NCBI GenBank assembly: GCA_009809945.1
Contig: WTPW01000319.1
Coordinates: 192,239-256,238, forward strand
Source: Gigaspora margarita
Lineage: Eukaryota > Glomeromycota > Glomeromycetes > Diversisporales > Gigasporaceae
Direction: 5' to 3'
DNA length: 64,000 nt
Below the pieces are notes generated by a model that did no database searches, was not told where the DNA came from, and was given only the letters and a program-made list of their open reading frames with translations. Shown one piece after another: positions 22,715-35,377 of this stretch; position 1 is the stretch's first letter, and each line of letters opens with the position of its first letter. The position numbers and the translations under genes are program-made.

Positions 22715-23144
22715 AATTTTTAAAGCATGACTTATCCCAATTCCGCTTGTCATTTTGCGAAATGCTAAAATTGCCTATCATCCATAAATCTGGTCAAAAT
22801 TGCAGATCATTTAATCAGATTTAAAATTGATTTGTTTTAGATCTGACCAAATGATTTGTCAATCTGACCAGAATTATGAACGAATTTATCAGATATAAAT
22901 CCGCTGTAACTTTGTTGATAGAAGTTTAATATTAATATTTGAAAGTTTTGTTTCGAAATATAATATAGCTAAGGCTATATATCAATTTTAAATTTCACAT
23001 TACTATAGTAAAAAAAATAACATAAATCGAGGTTTTATTATAGATAGGTAGTATATTTTAAATGAATATATCTTGTACCCTTAGCAATCTTATATCTCAC
23101 GATAAAAGCTTTGTAAGGCCTAATATTGAACCTTTATAATAAAG

Positions 23145-23255
23145 TAGTGATACAAATCGAAAATCGAATTAATCGATTAGTCGATTAATCGATTGGCCAA
23201 CTAATCGATCAGTTGAATAAAATCGATTAATCGATTGAAAAATTTTTATCAATAT
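23145..23255. repeat. Fragment of the 'gatacaaatcga' hAT family
   Basis: Starts agtgatacaaatcgaaaatc and consists of attaatcgattag words like the complete element at 56826-57269. The far end is cut at aaaaatttttatc, so this is a deleted copy. Confidence 0.65.
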
Positions 23256-23364
23256 AATAAAGTTACGATTTTGTTTCTTGAGTTTAAATATAAAAATCTA
23301 AAAATAAACCAATTGCCCGATTATTATTATTTTTTTTGATATATATAAGTGCAATAAAAAAAAA

Positions 23365-23402
23365 ATATATATATATATATATACGTATATGTATATATAT
23401 AT
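23365..23402. repeat. (TA)n microsatellite
   Basis: Imperfect ta/cgta dinucleotide run. Confidence 0.85.
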
Positions 23403-23727
23403 AACTTTACTAATAGAAGTTCAATAATAGGCTTTACAAAGTTTCTACAGTATATCTTGAAATATAAGGCAATACAAATTTGATTGATTTTATTAATTTG
23501 CTAAAAAATATACGGCTAAATTTTATTATTATAAATTTACTATTATAAAATTTTGTTAACAAAAATTTTATAAATTTTATAATAATTAGTTTTCAGATTT
23601 GACTTGTATAATTTTAGGTTGTTTAAATAAAATGTTTGTTTTGAGTAGCAATTACGTATCGTACTAAAATACTAACCAAAAACCTTATAAAATACCGATC
23701 ACTATATCAAGATTACGGAGTATATTT

Positions 23728-23822
23728 AGCAAAAATATCCTGATCCGTATGTGTACAAGCAAACGGAAACAAAAACTTTGTTTTTGCTAATACACAGCGG
23801 TTCAGGATATTTTTATTACAAA
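23728..23822. repeat. Inverted repeat, about 35-bp arms
   Basis: gcaaaaatatcctgatccg pairs with cggttcaggatatttttatt, followed by the inner pair gtgtacaagcaaa / tttgctaatacac. No duplication or flanking structure was seen. The remaining 23830-25185 holds no supported feature. Confidence 0.6.
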
Positions 23823-25187
23823 TATTTGGGATTGTACGTCAGAGGATCTCTATACAAATAAGAAAAACTTTCAAGCATCATACATAGTTCCTCATTTATG
23901 GTATGCAGTTTAGGAATTAAGAAGGACTGCTCACGATTAATGGAATTCATCAGGGTACGTATTTTACATGAGGGAAAGAGGATCTATGTGATAAAGTATT
24001 GATGGAATATTTATACCTACTGTAGAGATTTACTTGGGTAATTTAATAATACTGGGATAGAGGTTTTCCCGATGGGTTTAATCTCTAACCTATCGTACAT
24101 AATTTTTCTCACTTATTTCACTTACTTAATTTAGACATCGAATATAAAGATCATCAATAAGCTATCCAGATTATTAATGTTTACCTTTACATGTTATCCG
24201 TCATTGTTTATCTGTAAGTATGAGTTCATCGATTATATAATCATGAATTAAAATAAGTCATTCAATTCTATATATTAAGTTAATCTTTTACCACAATATA
24301 CATAATAGTATCTTTCATTTAATTCGTGTACCAGGTTAGTCAAGATAAAAGATTGTCAATCAATTATATAATACCTATCTTACTCTACTTACTCTATTCG
24401 AACTAGTTTATGATTACTACGAATTGTCTCTGATTTTATTTAATTCACAATGATTTAACAAATTTATAAGCAATCTTCAATATGATCAAAACCCTCCTAT
24501 ACATACGTACGTATTAATTAACAAAGATTTTATTTTGATTTTAATGAATATATGTATAGATTGTTTTTAATACTTATCAAAGTATACAACAAAATATTAT
24601 TATAATCATTCATAGCGAACGAAAAATTGGATTGGTTACTTCCTAATTAAGTAATTTTTAGTGTGATACGGATATGTAAAAAAAATTTTTATACCCAATT
24701 AAGCAAATTAATAGGATTAGCGCGTCAGAAGAATTTACCAATCGGTTGACTGATTGATTGTTACCTGGTTATAGAAGATGCCCAATCATATTTGTTTAAT
24801 CTAAAAATGAATAGGAAAATGTTAACTTATTTTGGTTCATAACCAAGAGTGAATATAATCTGTTTGAAACGTAAAGTCTAGGTATTAACACGCACAGGCC
24901 AACTATTATAAGTCTTATGACAAAACTCTAAGAACTCGTTTAAGCATATGATATTGTGTTTGTTTAATAAAGGAGCTTTTTTGTTTCAAAACTATATCTA
25001 TTAATGGGTTATTAATTAAGCCTCAAGAATATAAATTAATTTATTATGCTGCGCCATCGGTTTGAAACTCTTAATCAATTATGAAACGATAAACTTTTTT
25101 TTTTGTTTGTCATTTATATATCTCGACAAATTATTATAGGTAAGCTAAGATTGATAAACGATTAAGCCTGCCTGCAAAGTGCATTTC

Positions 25188-25190
<3 letters not shown>

Positions 25191-25243
<53 letters not shown>
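25191..25243. repeat. Poly(T) tract
   Basis: About 50 T residues broken by one C, 330 bp upstream of the receptor start codon. A poly(A) run lies at 25471-25489. Such T tracts are common in fungal promoters, but function here is not shown. Confidence 0.9.
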
Positions 25244-25569
25244 CGACTGAGTTGGTGATCTTTTTTTGTCACTCCTTCATATTCTTGTTGGACAACTACG
25301 TTAACATTCTTTCTAACTTAGTAGTTGTGTGCATAAAAATTTTATTAAAAATCTTCAGATCAGTTTTAAATTTTCACGCATATATAATAGTTTTTCAAAC
25401 TTCAACTATTTGAGATAAAGTCAAAAATGAATTTTTGTTGATATGAAATTCTAGACAACGACGAGCAACGTAAAAAAAAAAAAAAAAAAAATTGCATCGT
25501 AAATATTGTATATTTCAACGAAAGGACCCATATAAATAATAAGAGTCACCTGACCTCAAAGAAGCCAAG

Positions 25570-26393
25570 ATGATGCCAGGAAACAAAACAGTAATTCAAA
25601 CATGGATAATATTTCAATTATTTAATGTCATTCCTTTATCCTTTTTATGCCTTCAATTCCTTCATAAAGGAAAACATTATACTATAGCTTGTCTTAGTAT
25701 AACCATAATATTCGATTGTATAATAAGCGTACCCATTGCTTTACAATATTATTTCATCGACTCAAATTCTATATCTTCAACAACACCTAAAAATATTTCA
25801 ACAAATGACCCGATTATTAATAATAATACTTATTCTACAAATAATACCGACATGGAATTTTGGAATGAAACTTCTTCAACGATGTCATTAGTTGCTCTCG
25901 ATGACAACGCTAATTTAGAACCTATTTGCATTGCTCAAGCTTATGCATTATTTTCTATACAATTGAGTATGGGATTTTGGATCTTTTGTTTAATGATTAA
26001 TATGTGGTTGTTATTGGTTAAAGCTACGAGCGATATTGAGACCAAATGGTTTAAGGTATATAAAATTTTGAAATATCATTCTTATATAATATAAAAAAAT
26101 TTTTACATATTTTTTGACGACGTATTTCAAACATAATATAGTTCCATATAATATTTTCCTGGGTTGTTCCATTATTAATAACATTCACTACATTCATGCT
26201 TCTAAAACCGCAAGCCAATTTTGGTGTTGACACATCCTACTACTATTGCATAGTCACAGGTGGACTTATTCATCTTGTCGCAAACCATGCTCCTTTCTTG
26301 CTGTGCATGTTTATAGGTCTTGGTTTAGGCAGTAAGTGGTTATAAACATTCAAAGTTCAAATATTAAAAACTATTATCTTAAATTTTTATCTA

Positions 26394-26424
<31 letters not shown>

Positions 26425-27618
26425 GTTCATGCGTCATGGGCATTAATCACTTATCGAACAAGACTTTCTAAGGGTCGAGCAAATAAATTAAAAATTCCAA
26501 TGGGGTATTTAATCATATAAGTAGGTTTGTCTTTTCGCGTACGTACGGTACATTTGCTCAAATTTATTATTTGTAACAATATTATACGTTTAGGTTATGT
26601 ATACGAATGATCCTATTTTGCATTCTTTTTATTCTCTTGTCTACTATAAAAATTGGTATGTTTATGTTTAAAATTATAATTTTAAAAAAAATTTTTATCT
26701 ACACCATTTTCATCAATTCATTTAACTCAAAAATTTTTTTTTTTCTTTTTTAAAAAAAAAATATATATTATTATTATTATTATATATATAGTCCTACCAC
26801 TTGAAGATTTATTTGAAAGCTTAAATATTGATACATCTTTCTGCGAAACAATGTTCCGAATGATACCACATATAGATGCTTATTTCAACACCATTCTGAC
26901 ATATAGTCTCTTTTTAATCTTTGGTACAACAAAAGAAGCTTTACGTACTTTACTTCGTTGTACATGCTGCTTTAAGAACTTATTCCCTAAACGATCATCG
27001 ATTGCCACATTTATTAATAATCCCAATCCTAAGCATAATTCAACAGGTAACAACACATCGATGATGGCAAATAATGGAGAAAATGATGATGATGATTATG
27101 ATATTGAGACGGACCCAGAGTCGGAGATGACAATGGTTGAACATCCACCTTCCACATTCGGAAATTTGAAACGAACAAAATCATTCAGTAAATATAAAAT
27201 AGGAGATGATGTTTTAAAATTTGAAGAAGCTGGATGGGGCAATGTGTTTAGAAATTATAGCATTGGTAGAAATGGTCGTCATAATTATGGAGGAAAACAT
27301 AAATTTGATAAGAGTGGTGGTGATAATAGTGCAAGTAGTGTAATTCATAGTGCAATTAATAGTGTTAAAAGTCTTAAAAGTCTTAAAAGTCTTAATAGAT
27401 TTCTTGAAAGTCAACAAAATGATAAAAACGGGAATGAAATAAAACAAAATGGAGGAAATGAACACACAAATGACGATAACACAGTAGAGAAAGAGAATAA
27501 AATAACAATAAGTTTAATGAACAATGATCAAATAATTTCTGATACTTTACCTCCGACACCACCACCACCAACCATTCCTTCAATGCACCTCAAATCTCCC
27601 GGATCTATGAGAAATTAA
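25570..27618 (+). CDS. Seven-transmembrane GPCR-like receptor, five exons
   Basis: Joining exons 25570-26055, 26142-26331, 26426-26504, 26594-26655 and 26792-27618 gives 1,644 nt, a clean 547-residue frame. Every intron is GT-AG (86, 94, 89 and 136 nt). Seven hydrophobic segments lie at about residues 10-30, 38-61, 118-150, 165-183, 200-226, 253-272 and 299-317. Cys120 at the start of helix 3 and Cys198 in the next outer loop could form the usual receptor disulphide. The loop at 63-115 has several N-glycosylation sequons, and the cytoplasmic tail (about 320-547) is polar with KSLKSLKSL and a PPTPPPPTIP run. Overall form recalls fungal Frizzled-like or cAMP-receptor-like families; the class and ligand are unknown. 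It presumably signals at the plasma membrane. A polyadenylation-like aataaa is at 27900. Confidence 0.85.
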
Positions 27619-28540
27619 AATATATATATTATAGAATCTTTTATATATACAGGATTATATATCACTTTGTATTTTTTGTATAGTCTTTCTTTTTTCTATA
27701 TTAGAATAGATGAATTCTACAAAAAAAACAAAAAAACTGCTTTAAAATTTGTCCTTCTTTTTAGTAAAAAAAAAAAAAAAAAAAAATTCAAAAAAAAAAT
27801 AAATTTAAATGACGTACGTAGGTACATACATACTTTATTTCAATGTTACCTACAATAACGATAATTCTACTGTATAATTATTTCATTTTTTTGTTTAAAA
27901 ATAAAGTTTTCAATCGAATGTAAATTGTATCTGTAAAGAACAAAACTTTCAATTTTAATTGAATTTTCTAATGCTAAAGTTTACTAAAGTTTACTAAAGA
28001 TCATGCAATATACAGTACATACAAATCGATAAAATACAATAGACTTTTTCGAAGTTTATTTGGATTCAAATTGCAATTTTCTAGCCTTCAAGCGAAAGTT
28101 GGAACCGATTTGAATATATCGGTTTTAATAGAAGATCGGTTTGTAAAACTCAGGTCAACCGGTTTTTGAAATTAAAATCCCGTTTTATTGTTTGGTATAC
28201 CATTAAAAGAGTACTAGAAATTCCTTTTTTCATCTTTGCAAATTTTGATAAACCAATAAAAAAAAAAGGATGCATCTTGTAAATTATTTAAAATCTATAT
28301 GCGGAATCTGCGATGCGCAGATTGAAAATTCATTTGGCAAGCAAAATTTCTTGGAATCTGCGAATTTTATTAAGTTTTGTCTTGTTTTTTTTTTTTTTTT
28401 ATTTTTTGTTTATAAAGATTGCCAATCCTTTCTGCAAATTGAAATAAATTGAATTTTAAACCTTGATTGTGATCCATTTTTCAATTGAAATAGTTTTTTT
28501 TTTTTTTTTTTTTTTTTAATTACAGAATTAATTTAGAAAT
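27619..28540. other. 3' flank of the receptor gene
   Basis: Contains a likely poly(A) signal (27900-27905), a poly(A) run at 27767-27785 and poly(T) runs at 28386-28400 and 28494-28517. Short open frames here are homopolymer artefacts. No other gene is seen. Confidence 0.5.
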
Positions 28541-28774
28541 CGCCGCGTATAGCATCATGTGAGTTATTTGTATCACGTTACCCCAACGGGTCGAAGCACT
28601 AATTATCATAAATTTAAAATTAGACTTTAGAATTAGGGCGCAAATTAAAGTTAGAGGTTAGGGGTCTATGGGGTGCTGACATTTTTACCAATTACTAAAG
28701 CCAACCTTTGGGGAATAGCATACCTAGTGAATTTCACTTACGATGAACATTAAAGTCGTCCTTTTTTTAGAACA

Positions 28775-28935
28775 AAATAAAAAAAAAATAAAAAAAAAAT
28801 AGAACATAAAAATCAATAATAAACAAACAAATAAATAAATTAAAATACATAAATAAATAAAATAAGTAAATAAATAAAATAAATAAAAAATAAATAAATA
28901 AAATAAATAAATAATAAATAAATAAATAAAGTATT
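28775..28935. repeat. (AAAT)n microsatellite
   Basis: About 150 bp of aaat/aaataa units. The preceding 28541-28775 is unassigned. Confidence 0.85.
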
Positions 28936-29087
28936 TAAAACATAGCTATTCGTTTTTAGGAGGCAACATTTAAAAATATTGAAGAATTGTGATTAATAAA
29001 TACCAAGTGAAAAAATTTTATTCGATACGAAAAAAGTTTAAGGATAGTCCGCAGTTGAATAGTAAGTACAGTATTACTATTAATTTT

Positions 29088-29430
29088 ATACGGTGGTGCG
29101 CATTTCACCGACAATCATTTCATCGTCAATTTACATACATATTTTTACCGATAATTAATTCGCCGACAAGTTTATTTCACCGACAGTTACCGACAGTTTA
29201 TTTCACCGACAGCTCATTCACAGAAAAAATAATTCTGGTCATTATCATTAGTTAATGCAGTATTAGAGTTAAGGATAATAAACTGTCGGTGAAATCAACT
29301 GTCGGTGAAATAAATTTGTCGGTGAAATAAACTTGTCGGTGAAAATAAACTGTCGGTGAATAAACTTGTCGGTGAATTATGTCTATAAATTTTTGTCGGT
29401 GAAGTGATTGTCGGTGAAATGAACGTATCC
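29088..29430. mobile_element. Foldback element of iterated TGTCGGTGAA
   Basis: The left arm repeats tttcaccgaca five or so times and the right arm repeats tgtcggtgaaa about eight times, spaced roughly 18-20 bp, around a centre near 29245. The outer ends (atacggtggtgcgcatttca and tgaaatgaacgtatccggt) are also inverted. The plus-strand open frame at 28989-29255 runs across the left arm and is not a gene. Confidence 0.75.
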
Positions 29431-29607
29431 GGTTTCATATAGTAGCACTTTTCTGTATTAAGAAAAATTCATAATAAAAAATTAAAAAAACAGTGTATCT
29501 CGTGATCTACCAAACCGCTATCAGAAAAAAAAAAAAATTATATGTAAGAAAGCCCCATTCACATATTAAATTCCGATTTTGTTTAGATTAATTTAATTAA
29601 TATTTTA

Positions 29608-30085
29608 GCATGATAAATTTGGCGGGTTTAATTTTCTTAGATAAATTGTTACACAAATTTTTGCAACGCTAAAAGAAACACCCGTCACAATCAATAAAGA
29701 GCTTCTTTAGTATCTATATGGGATTTAAAAAAAAAAAAAAAAAAGCCAAAAAAGATAAATAAAACAGTTCTACTAAGCCATAGAAGGAAGTACTAACATT
29801 ATTTGTTGGAATATTCGGGTGTTTTAGGAAGAGTTGGATGGGTTGGCCATTTTTAGATGGGTTGCGGATAAGCTCGGATGGAAATTTTCAAAAAACAGTC
29901 ATTTTAACTCACTTTTGACCTATAATCAAACATGTAGAAAAACATAATTTACACATTTTATTCATAAGTTCAATGTAAGTTAAAAAAAGCCGTTCTAATG
30001 TAAATTCGTTTTATAATTTGACAATCTTCAATCGTGATTGGCTGATTTTGGAGTTGAATTAAATCGGCCCATATCTGTTATATTT
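29608..30085. mobile_element. Repeat family shared with 59029-59532, copy 1
   Basis: Aligns in the same orientation with 59029-59532 through aaattgttacacaaattttt, a stretch ending tcgggtgttttagga, tgggttg, and a conserved distal part around ttttgacctataatcaaa. Internal parts have diverged by small insertions, including an A16 run. No reading frame survives in this copy. Confidence 0.65.
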
Positions 30086-30089
30086 TAGC

Positions 30090-31900
30090 AAAATTTACAG
30101 AATGAATTCTATGAGTTCTCTCAGTCAAAGTTCAGCATAGAACGAGACATAGAAATTGGTTAAGGTTGAAACTTAACGAAAGCAAAATCATCGTGTCACA
30201 TTACTACGCTACATTATTTACAAAGGATATTGTACACATAAAAGAGAAAAAACATGTATATACGTTATACTTAATGACTTGTTTACCTGACAATGATGAT
30301 ATCGAGTCAGCCGGCTCTGTTTTTTCTTATTTGACCTTCTAACTCTTGTTGAACGAAGTATATCATTTAATCACTGATGTCACTTTTTTCTATCGCAGCC
30401 GGTTTATAAAAGTTTCCAGACATCCTCTACTGGTAAGACCGATTTCATGAAAAAAATTAATGATAAAATGATATAAATATAAATCCTATTTCATCGAAAC
30501 TATTTTCTTTGATAATCATTTCATCATCATAGTTATGACTCGACTCTTTGTACTTATTTAGACTTGCTATTAGTAAAATAACTATTAAAGAGTATCCTAT
30601 CAAGGAAATGGTCTGCTATAGATGCTTGCCGAAACCTTCATATCTCACCTTCTGGCTTCTATCGACTGCATCACATATCCCGTGATGTATTTTTGTCATC
30701 TAATCATTACGTTGTTACCTTTTTCGTCAACTTCAACTACTCATTGTTTCCATTCTCTTCGACATTTTTATAATTGATACCCCCATCGTCTTCGTTCATT
30801 CACATATGAGTCAAAAAAATATATTCATTAGTCATAAACAAATGGACGAATATAACTAATTCGAAATGACCTTTGTCAGTATCTAAGCTTTCTTGCTTTG
30901 TATGGTACTGAGAGTAACCATTTTTAGACCTCAGAGAAATGATAGCTGATAAAGATTATGTATTAGTTTTAATTAAATTTTCATTTTCCTTTCTATTAAA
31001 ATAATTTTTAATATAGTATATGCTAAAAAAAAAAATTAAATTGACAATTAAAAAGTTCTAAATACCTAGAATACTGATCTTTAATAAAATATATCAGAAA
31101 AATTTGACTGATGGAAAAATCAATGACGATAAAGATAACATTTTCTCCAATAATGCTTATTAACCCAATAAATTTTTTACGAAAAACATCAAACTTCATG
31201 TTCTTGTGATTGATTGGTTAAAATCATCAGTTATGTATATTAAAAAAGTTTTTTTTTTTTTTTTATATAATTTTTTTCCTGTGATAAAAGTTTAAAGATA
31301 TTTCCAGGGCCTACTATGTCGCGGGATTAAATGATGCTCTCTTAGCATTAGTACATTAAATCGGGTCTAACGATCACTCACTTTTTACTTAACAGCAAAA
31401 TTAAGATTTTCAACATTAATTAATCGAAATTTTAATTGGTATTGTATCAGTTAAAGATTCGACCCAATTTTAACTTCTGGATTACTTATTCAGCTATCTT
31501 ATTCGGCAAGATTATTATCTGAGCATAAATTCAAGTTATTAAAAATAACAATTGATTCAGTTGTTGTTATTAACACAGAAAATCAAGGACATGCTACATT
31601 AATTTCGAACAAATCATCAAAAATATTATTAATATAAAAATTTTCCTTTATTATTAATAAGAAATAACATTAAATATGAAAATGTATTTATATTTAATTT
31701 TGTTGTAAAAATAATCTTGAAGACAATTTTTAATATTGAAACATTTATAAAAAAAAAAAACGTAATAGAAAATCTGCAAAACCTGAGAAAATTATATTTG
31801 CAATTATCGCTATATTCAACAGGAATTACTTAAATATTTTTGTAGTTTAAAAATATGATTTTGTAATAGAACAGAAATTCTAGTTTAATAATTTTTATAT
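30090..31900. other. Unassigned intergenic stretch
   Basis: Composition is closer to the genic regions than to the 4-17 kb tract, yet no open frame, splice pattern or repeat could be supported. Poly(T) at 31250-31264. Confidence 0.45.
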
Positions 31901-31906
31901 AATAAA

Positions 31907-32300
31907 TGTCGAGACTGATGCTGAAATCTGGGGTCGCGGTTTGAAATATAAGCTTTGCAAAATTCTCATATACTCTTTAGCTATTAATTCTAACCTTAAC
32001 CATGCTAGTTGGTAAAATCTCAAATTATTATAGTTTATCCGCACCCAAATCTCAAACTCTGGCAAAACTCATTTCAAAAGATTTTATTAATAATTTAAAA
32101 CTTTATCATACTTCTTATAATTGTATATAATATATTATAAAAATTTTAAAATTATTGTTTTCATTTAAATTTTTATAAATAGCAATTTTTTTTTGAGTTT
32201 GTCCAGATTTTGCCTTTTGCCAACAATTATAATCATAACCAACCTTTAAAAAAAAAGGCGAAAAAAAAACAGGTTCAACTTTCAGCATCAGCCGCGACAA
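31907..32300. mobile_element. Element with 'gtcg..gctgatgctgaaa' ends
   Basis: The left end tgtcgagactgatgctgaaa is mirrored by tttcagcatcagccgcgaca. The same ends, with gctgaagctggaaa instead, bound 43151-43342, and a partial copy lies at about 50800-50950. Confidence 0.7.
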
Positions 32301-32325
32301 TAAATAAAAATAAATTGATGAAAAA

Positions 32326-32329
<4 letters not shown>

Positions 32330-32400
<71 letters not shown>
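32330..32400. repeat. Poly(A) tract, about 70 nt
   Basis: An almost pure A run. It generates a poly-lysine open frame (32210-32425) that is not a gene. It could be a retroposon tail, but no matching element body was found. Confidence 0.9.
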
Positions 32401-32402
<2 letters not shown>

Positions 32403-32663
32403 AAGAGCACATTCTTATATGTTAAAATTTCATAATTTTCACAAAATTTAAGGCCAATAAAAAATTTAACGGTTTTATTTTCTTGGACCCGGAAAGGGTT
32501 ATCCGGGTAACCTGTGGGTAAAACGGATAGCTAACCGATTAAAATATTGGTTACCCGGATAAATAATCTGAGTAAAGGTATTTATAGTGAATACTAGTAT
32601 TCTGTCTCAGTTTGCATGAATTAATTGACTAAGAACGTCATAAATTTTTAATTATTAAAAACA

Positions 32664-33503
32664 TACCATATAAGCGCGAAATAACGCGTTAATTAACGCG
32701 TAATTAATTGACCTGCGCGTTATTTTGGAACGCACGTTATTTCGAAATAAGGGTCGATTTTTTTGAATCAAATACAGTCAATCTTCCATAAATGCATGTA
32801 ATTAGGAAAGTGCGCACTTATGGAATGTAATCTATATATAATGTTACATTAGGTGGGTCAAATGATGTGCACTTATAGAAAGAAAGTGACATTTATTTTC
32901 TATTCCAATCTTAATACATTAAAATAAATATATATTTACAGAAAAAACCGTGTTGCATATGATAAAAGAATCCGACAACAAGACAAAGAGAATCCTGCAT
33001 AATCATTCCTTGAAATTTGTTGCCATGTAGCCATTTATTTCTTTTATTACATTTCTATTTGAATAAGTATTTTAGATTAATGCAAAAATGTAGGTCTTAT
33101 ATCAATTGTGAATAAACCAATTTTCACACACAACGTATAACCCTTGAATTTCATAATTAAGTGTTTATCGTTTATCTTGTATAATATTGTTATCTATTAT
33201 TGTTTAAAATTTAGATTTAATATAATAAAATATTATAGAGTTTGTCTTAATTTGATTGATTAGGTGTTTTTTCAACAATGTAATTTACATCTGAAGTGCA
33301 CTTATAGAAAGAAATTACACGTGAAGGCTCTTATCTGTTATAGAAAGAAAGTGTATGTGAAGTGCACTTATAAAGGATGCATTTATGGAAGGTCGACTGT
33401 ATACATATTATTTTCCCAACAATGATATATGCTATTGCGCGCTAATTCGAGACCACAAGTCTCAAAATAACGCCCACGAGCGTTATTTCACGCTTAAACG
33501 GTA
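32664..33503. mobile_element. TACC-ended MITE with a nested pogo-like element
   Basis: Ends TACCATATAAGCGCGAAATA and ttatttcacgcttaaacggta are inverted, with acgcgtta-rich subterminal sequence. The element at 32775-33399 is inserted in it. Confidence 0.75.
32775..33399. mobile_element. 625-bp pogo-like element
   Basis: Ends CAGTCAATCTTCCATAAATG and CATTTATGGAAGGTCGACTG, TA on both sides (32773-32774, 33400-33401). The termini are close to those of 6361-6679 and 58540-58880 but the interior is different, with repeated gtgcacttata-gaaagaaa words. No transposase frame. Confidence 0.82.
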
Positions 33504-33509
33504 TTTTGA

Positions 33510-34160
33510 CTGATCAAACGTCATTAAGATAAATAAGATACGAGACTCATTTAAATGTATAAATGATCAATATAGGCAGTTAGATTGTTTTTATTTACGA
33601 AATTTTTGATGACATTTAATAAATTAGAGAATCGATAAAGTTAATCATTAATTGAGTCATTATTTTAATCTATCGTAACAGTTAAACCTCACCCCAATTA
33701 TTGGTAAATCACAGTAAGATTGATAGCAAATCTCAACGATAACTCTATTCGCACAATGGATTTTTATCCAGAACGTTATAAAAATCTGAAATTATGTTAT
33801 AATAACTATGCACTATTTCTATCACCAGAAAATTGCATCTGGAAAGACGCATGAGAATGCTCCAAATCAACACGAATAGACTGTAGCAACAGTAAATATC
33901 TGGGTTTAATTACCAAAAGTCGCAAAAATAATATGCAATGGTCGAAACACGTATAATCCCAGAGAAATAATATACAGGACAATCCCAAAATTCTGGATTG
34001 GAAATCGTCGGAAATGTCATATGGCGAAAATATCCAGTTAAAACGCCGTGATTATTAAAAATTAGCTGACATCATCAGTACATATGCACAAACATAAGCA
34101 ATTCTTATAATTTCTGATCAAATAATGTGAACTTAACTCTGATTTTTTTTAAAAATTAAA
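33510..34160. other. Unassigned stretch with a faint coding look
   Basis: Around 33885-33950 the plus strand can be read as SKYLGLITKSRKN followed by MQWSKHV, which faintly resembles a segment of non-LTR reverse transcriptases. It is too short and too broken by stops to call. Confidence 0.25.
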
Positions 34161-34168
34161 AAATTTAT

Positions 34169-34329
34169 TACCGTAAAGCTCGGAAAATAAGCACCACATC
34201 CTCTACCCTACTTTTTCAATTCCGAATTATCGGGAATAATTTGATAAAGGGTTTATTGCCATTTCCGCTAATCTGTGATTGAAAAAATAGGGTAGAGGGT
34301 GTGGTGCTTATTTTCCGAGTTATACGGTA
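34169..34329. mobile_element. 161-bp TACCGTA-ended MITE
   Basis: Arms of about 52 bp run TACCGTAAAGCTCGGAAAAT inward through aagcaccacatcctctaccc, with the inverted partner ending attttccgagttatacggta. Termini TACC...GGTA place it with the other TACC-ended elements in the window. Confidence 0.85.
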
Positions 34330-34675
34330 ATTAAAAATTTTTTATTTTAAATATCATGACCCAGAAAACCGGCAAAAGATTTTCTAATAAAAAAATTTAA
34401 TTAAAATATAATAAGTTGCTTATCGCGAAATCAAACTTTTGTGGGTTCTAAATTAATTTGTTGGGACAAAACTGACACAGAAATTTAATTCCACTCAATA
34501 AGTAAATTTAACATTAAAAAATTAAATGAGATTGAAATTATTTGGTGTTCTCAAGCATTTTAATGTTTTGGGCAAAAATTATTTCCAAAATATTTCGGAT
34601 TTAATGAATATTATAATAATGAGCGGTGCAAAATGTTACCTATCCTATTTAACATCTACTTATATCAAATTGAAT

Positions 34676-34830
34676 ACTGTTGAACCTCCCAAAATTGATC
34701 CTGTCAAAGTCAATAGCCTATCGAATCTAATCCACCAAGTCTGTTTCTGCTATATGAATCTAATGGTTTATAATGGTTTTAAATATAATACTGTCTACTA
34801 AGCTTATCAGTTTTTGGGAGGTTAACAGTA
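34676..34830. mobile_element. MITE with 'actgttgaacctcccaaaa' ends
   Basis: The left end actgttgaacctcccaaaa is mirrored by tttttgggaggttaacagta. A second left-type end lies at 34976 (actgttaaccttcccaaag). The open frame 34526-34801 runs into this element and is not supported as a gene. Confidence 0.65.
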
Positions 34831-35104
34831 TGAAACTTTTAATGAAATGTTCAATTATTTAATGGGTTACCTAGTGATCTTAATTATTTATATGTATTCG
34901 AAATGTACTGATGAATTAACGATCTTTACACATACATAAGTAGTCAATGTGAATTATTCACGAATTTAAATACTGTTAACCTTCCCAAAGCCGGGACAGA
35001 TTTTGTCATTATTGAGAGGACATCAGATTTGAAAACATTATAAGCTATTAGATTCATATAGTGGAAACAGATATTTGACAGGTTATCGACTTTGACAGTA
35101 CGAA

Positions 35105-35265
35105 TCTACATAATTATTAATAGTAATAGTTGTTTAGTTGATTAATATAAATTATAGTCAGTTGATAACTAGTTGATAGCTAATGATTAATTGTAATCGA
35201 ACTAGTTGATAAATCGATTAGTTCCAACTAGTTGGTTTTTCAATTAACGATTTGGAAACTATTCA
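35105..35265. mobile_element. Terminal fragment of the 967-2636 element, inverted
   Basis: The reverse complement matches 975-1130, including gaaaaaccaactagtt and gattacaattaatc. It ends near cgatttggaaacta, the counterpart of the TAGTGTTCC end, and lacks the rest of the element. Confidence 0.7.
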
Positions 35266-35377
35266 CGGTATTAGACTGAGATTTTTATAAATAATTGTTT
35301 GTTAGTCTTCTCCAGAATTTTTAGATTACCGAAATTTTTATAAATTGGCTTCATCTTTTCAAAGAAAATCGGTTATA

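Noticed and set aside
27214..27583. Minus-strand open frames opposite the receptor tail
   Set aside because: Antisense shadows of low-complexity coding sequence.
29088..29430. CRISPR-like regular array
   Set aside because: Repeats reverse orientation at the centre, spacers are degenerate and short, and the host is eukaryotic.
32210..32425. Lysine-rich open frame
   Set aside because: Produced by a 70-nt poly(A) run.
33806..33990. Reverse-transcriptase-like fragment
   Set aside because: About 20 residues of faint resemblance between stops; too little to call a LINE relic.
34526..34801. 91-codon open frame
   Set aside because: Its second half is a MITE and the first half has no recognisable feature.
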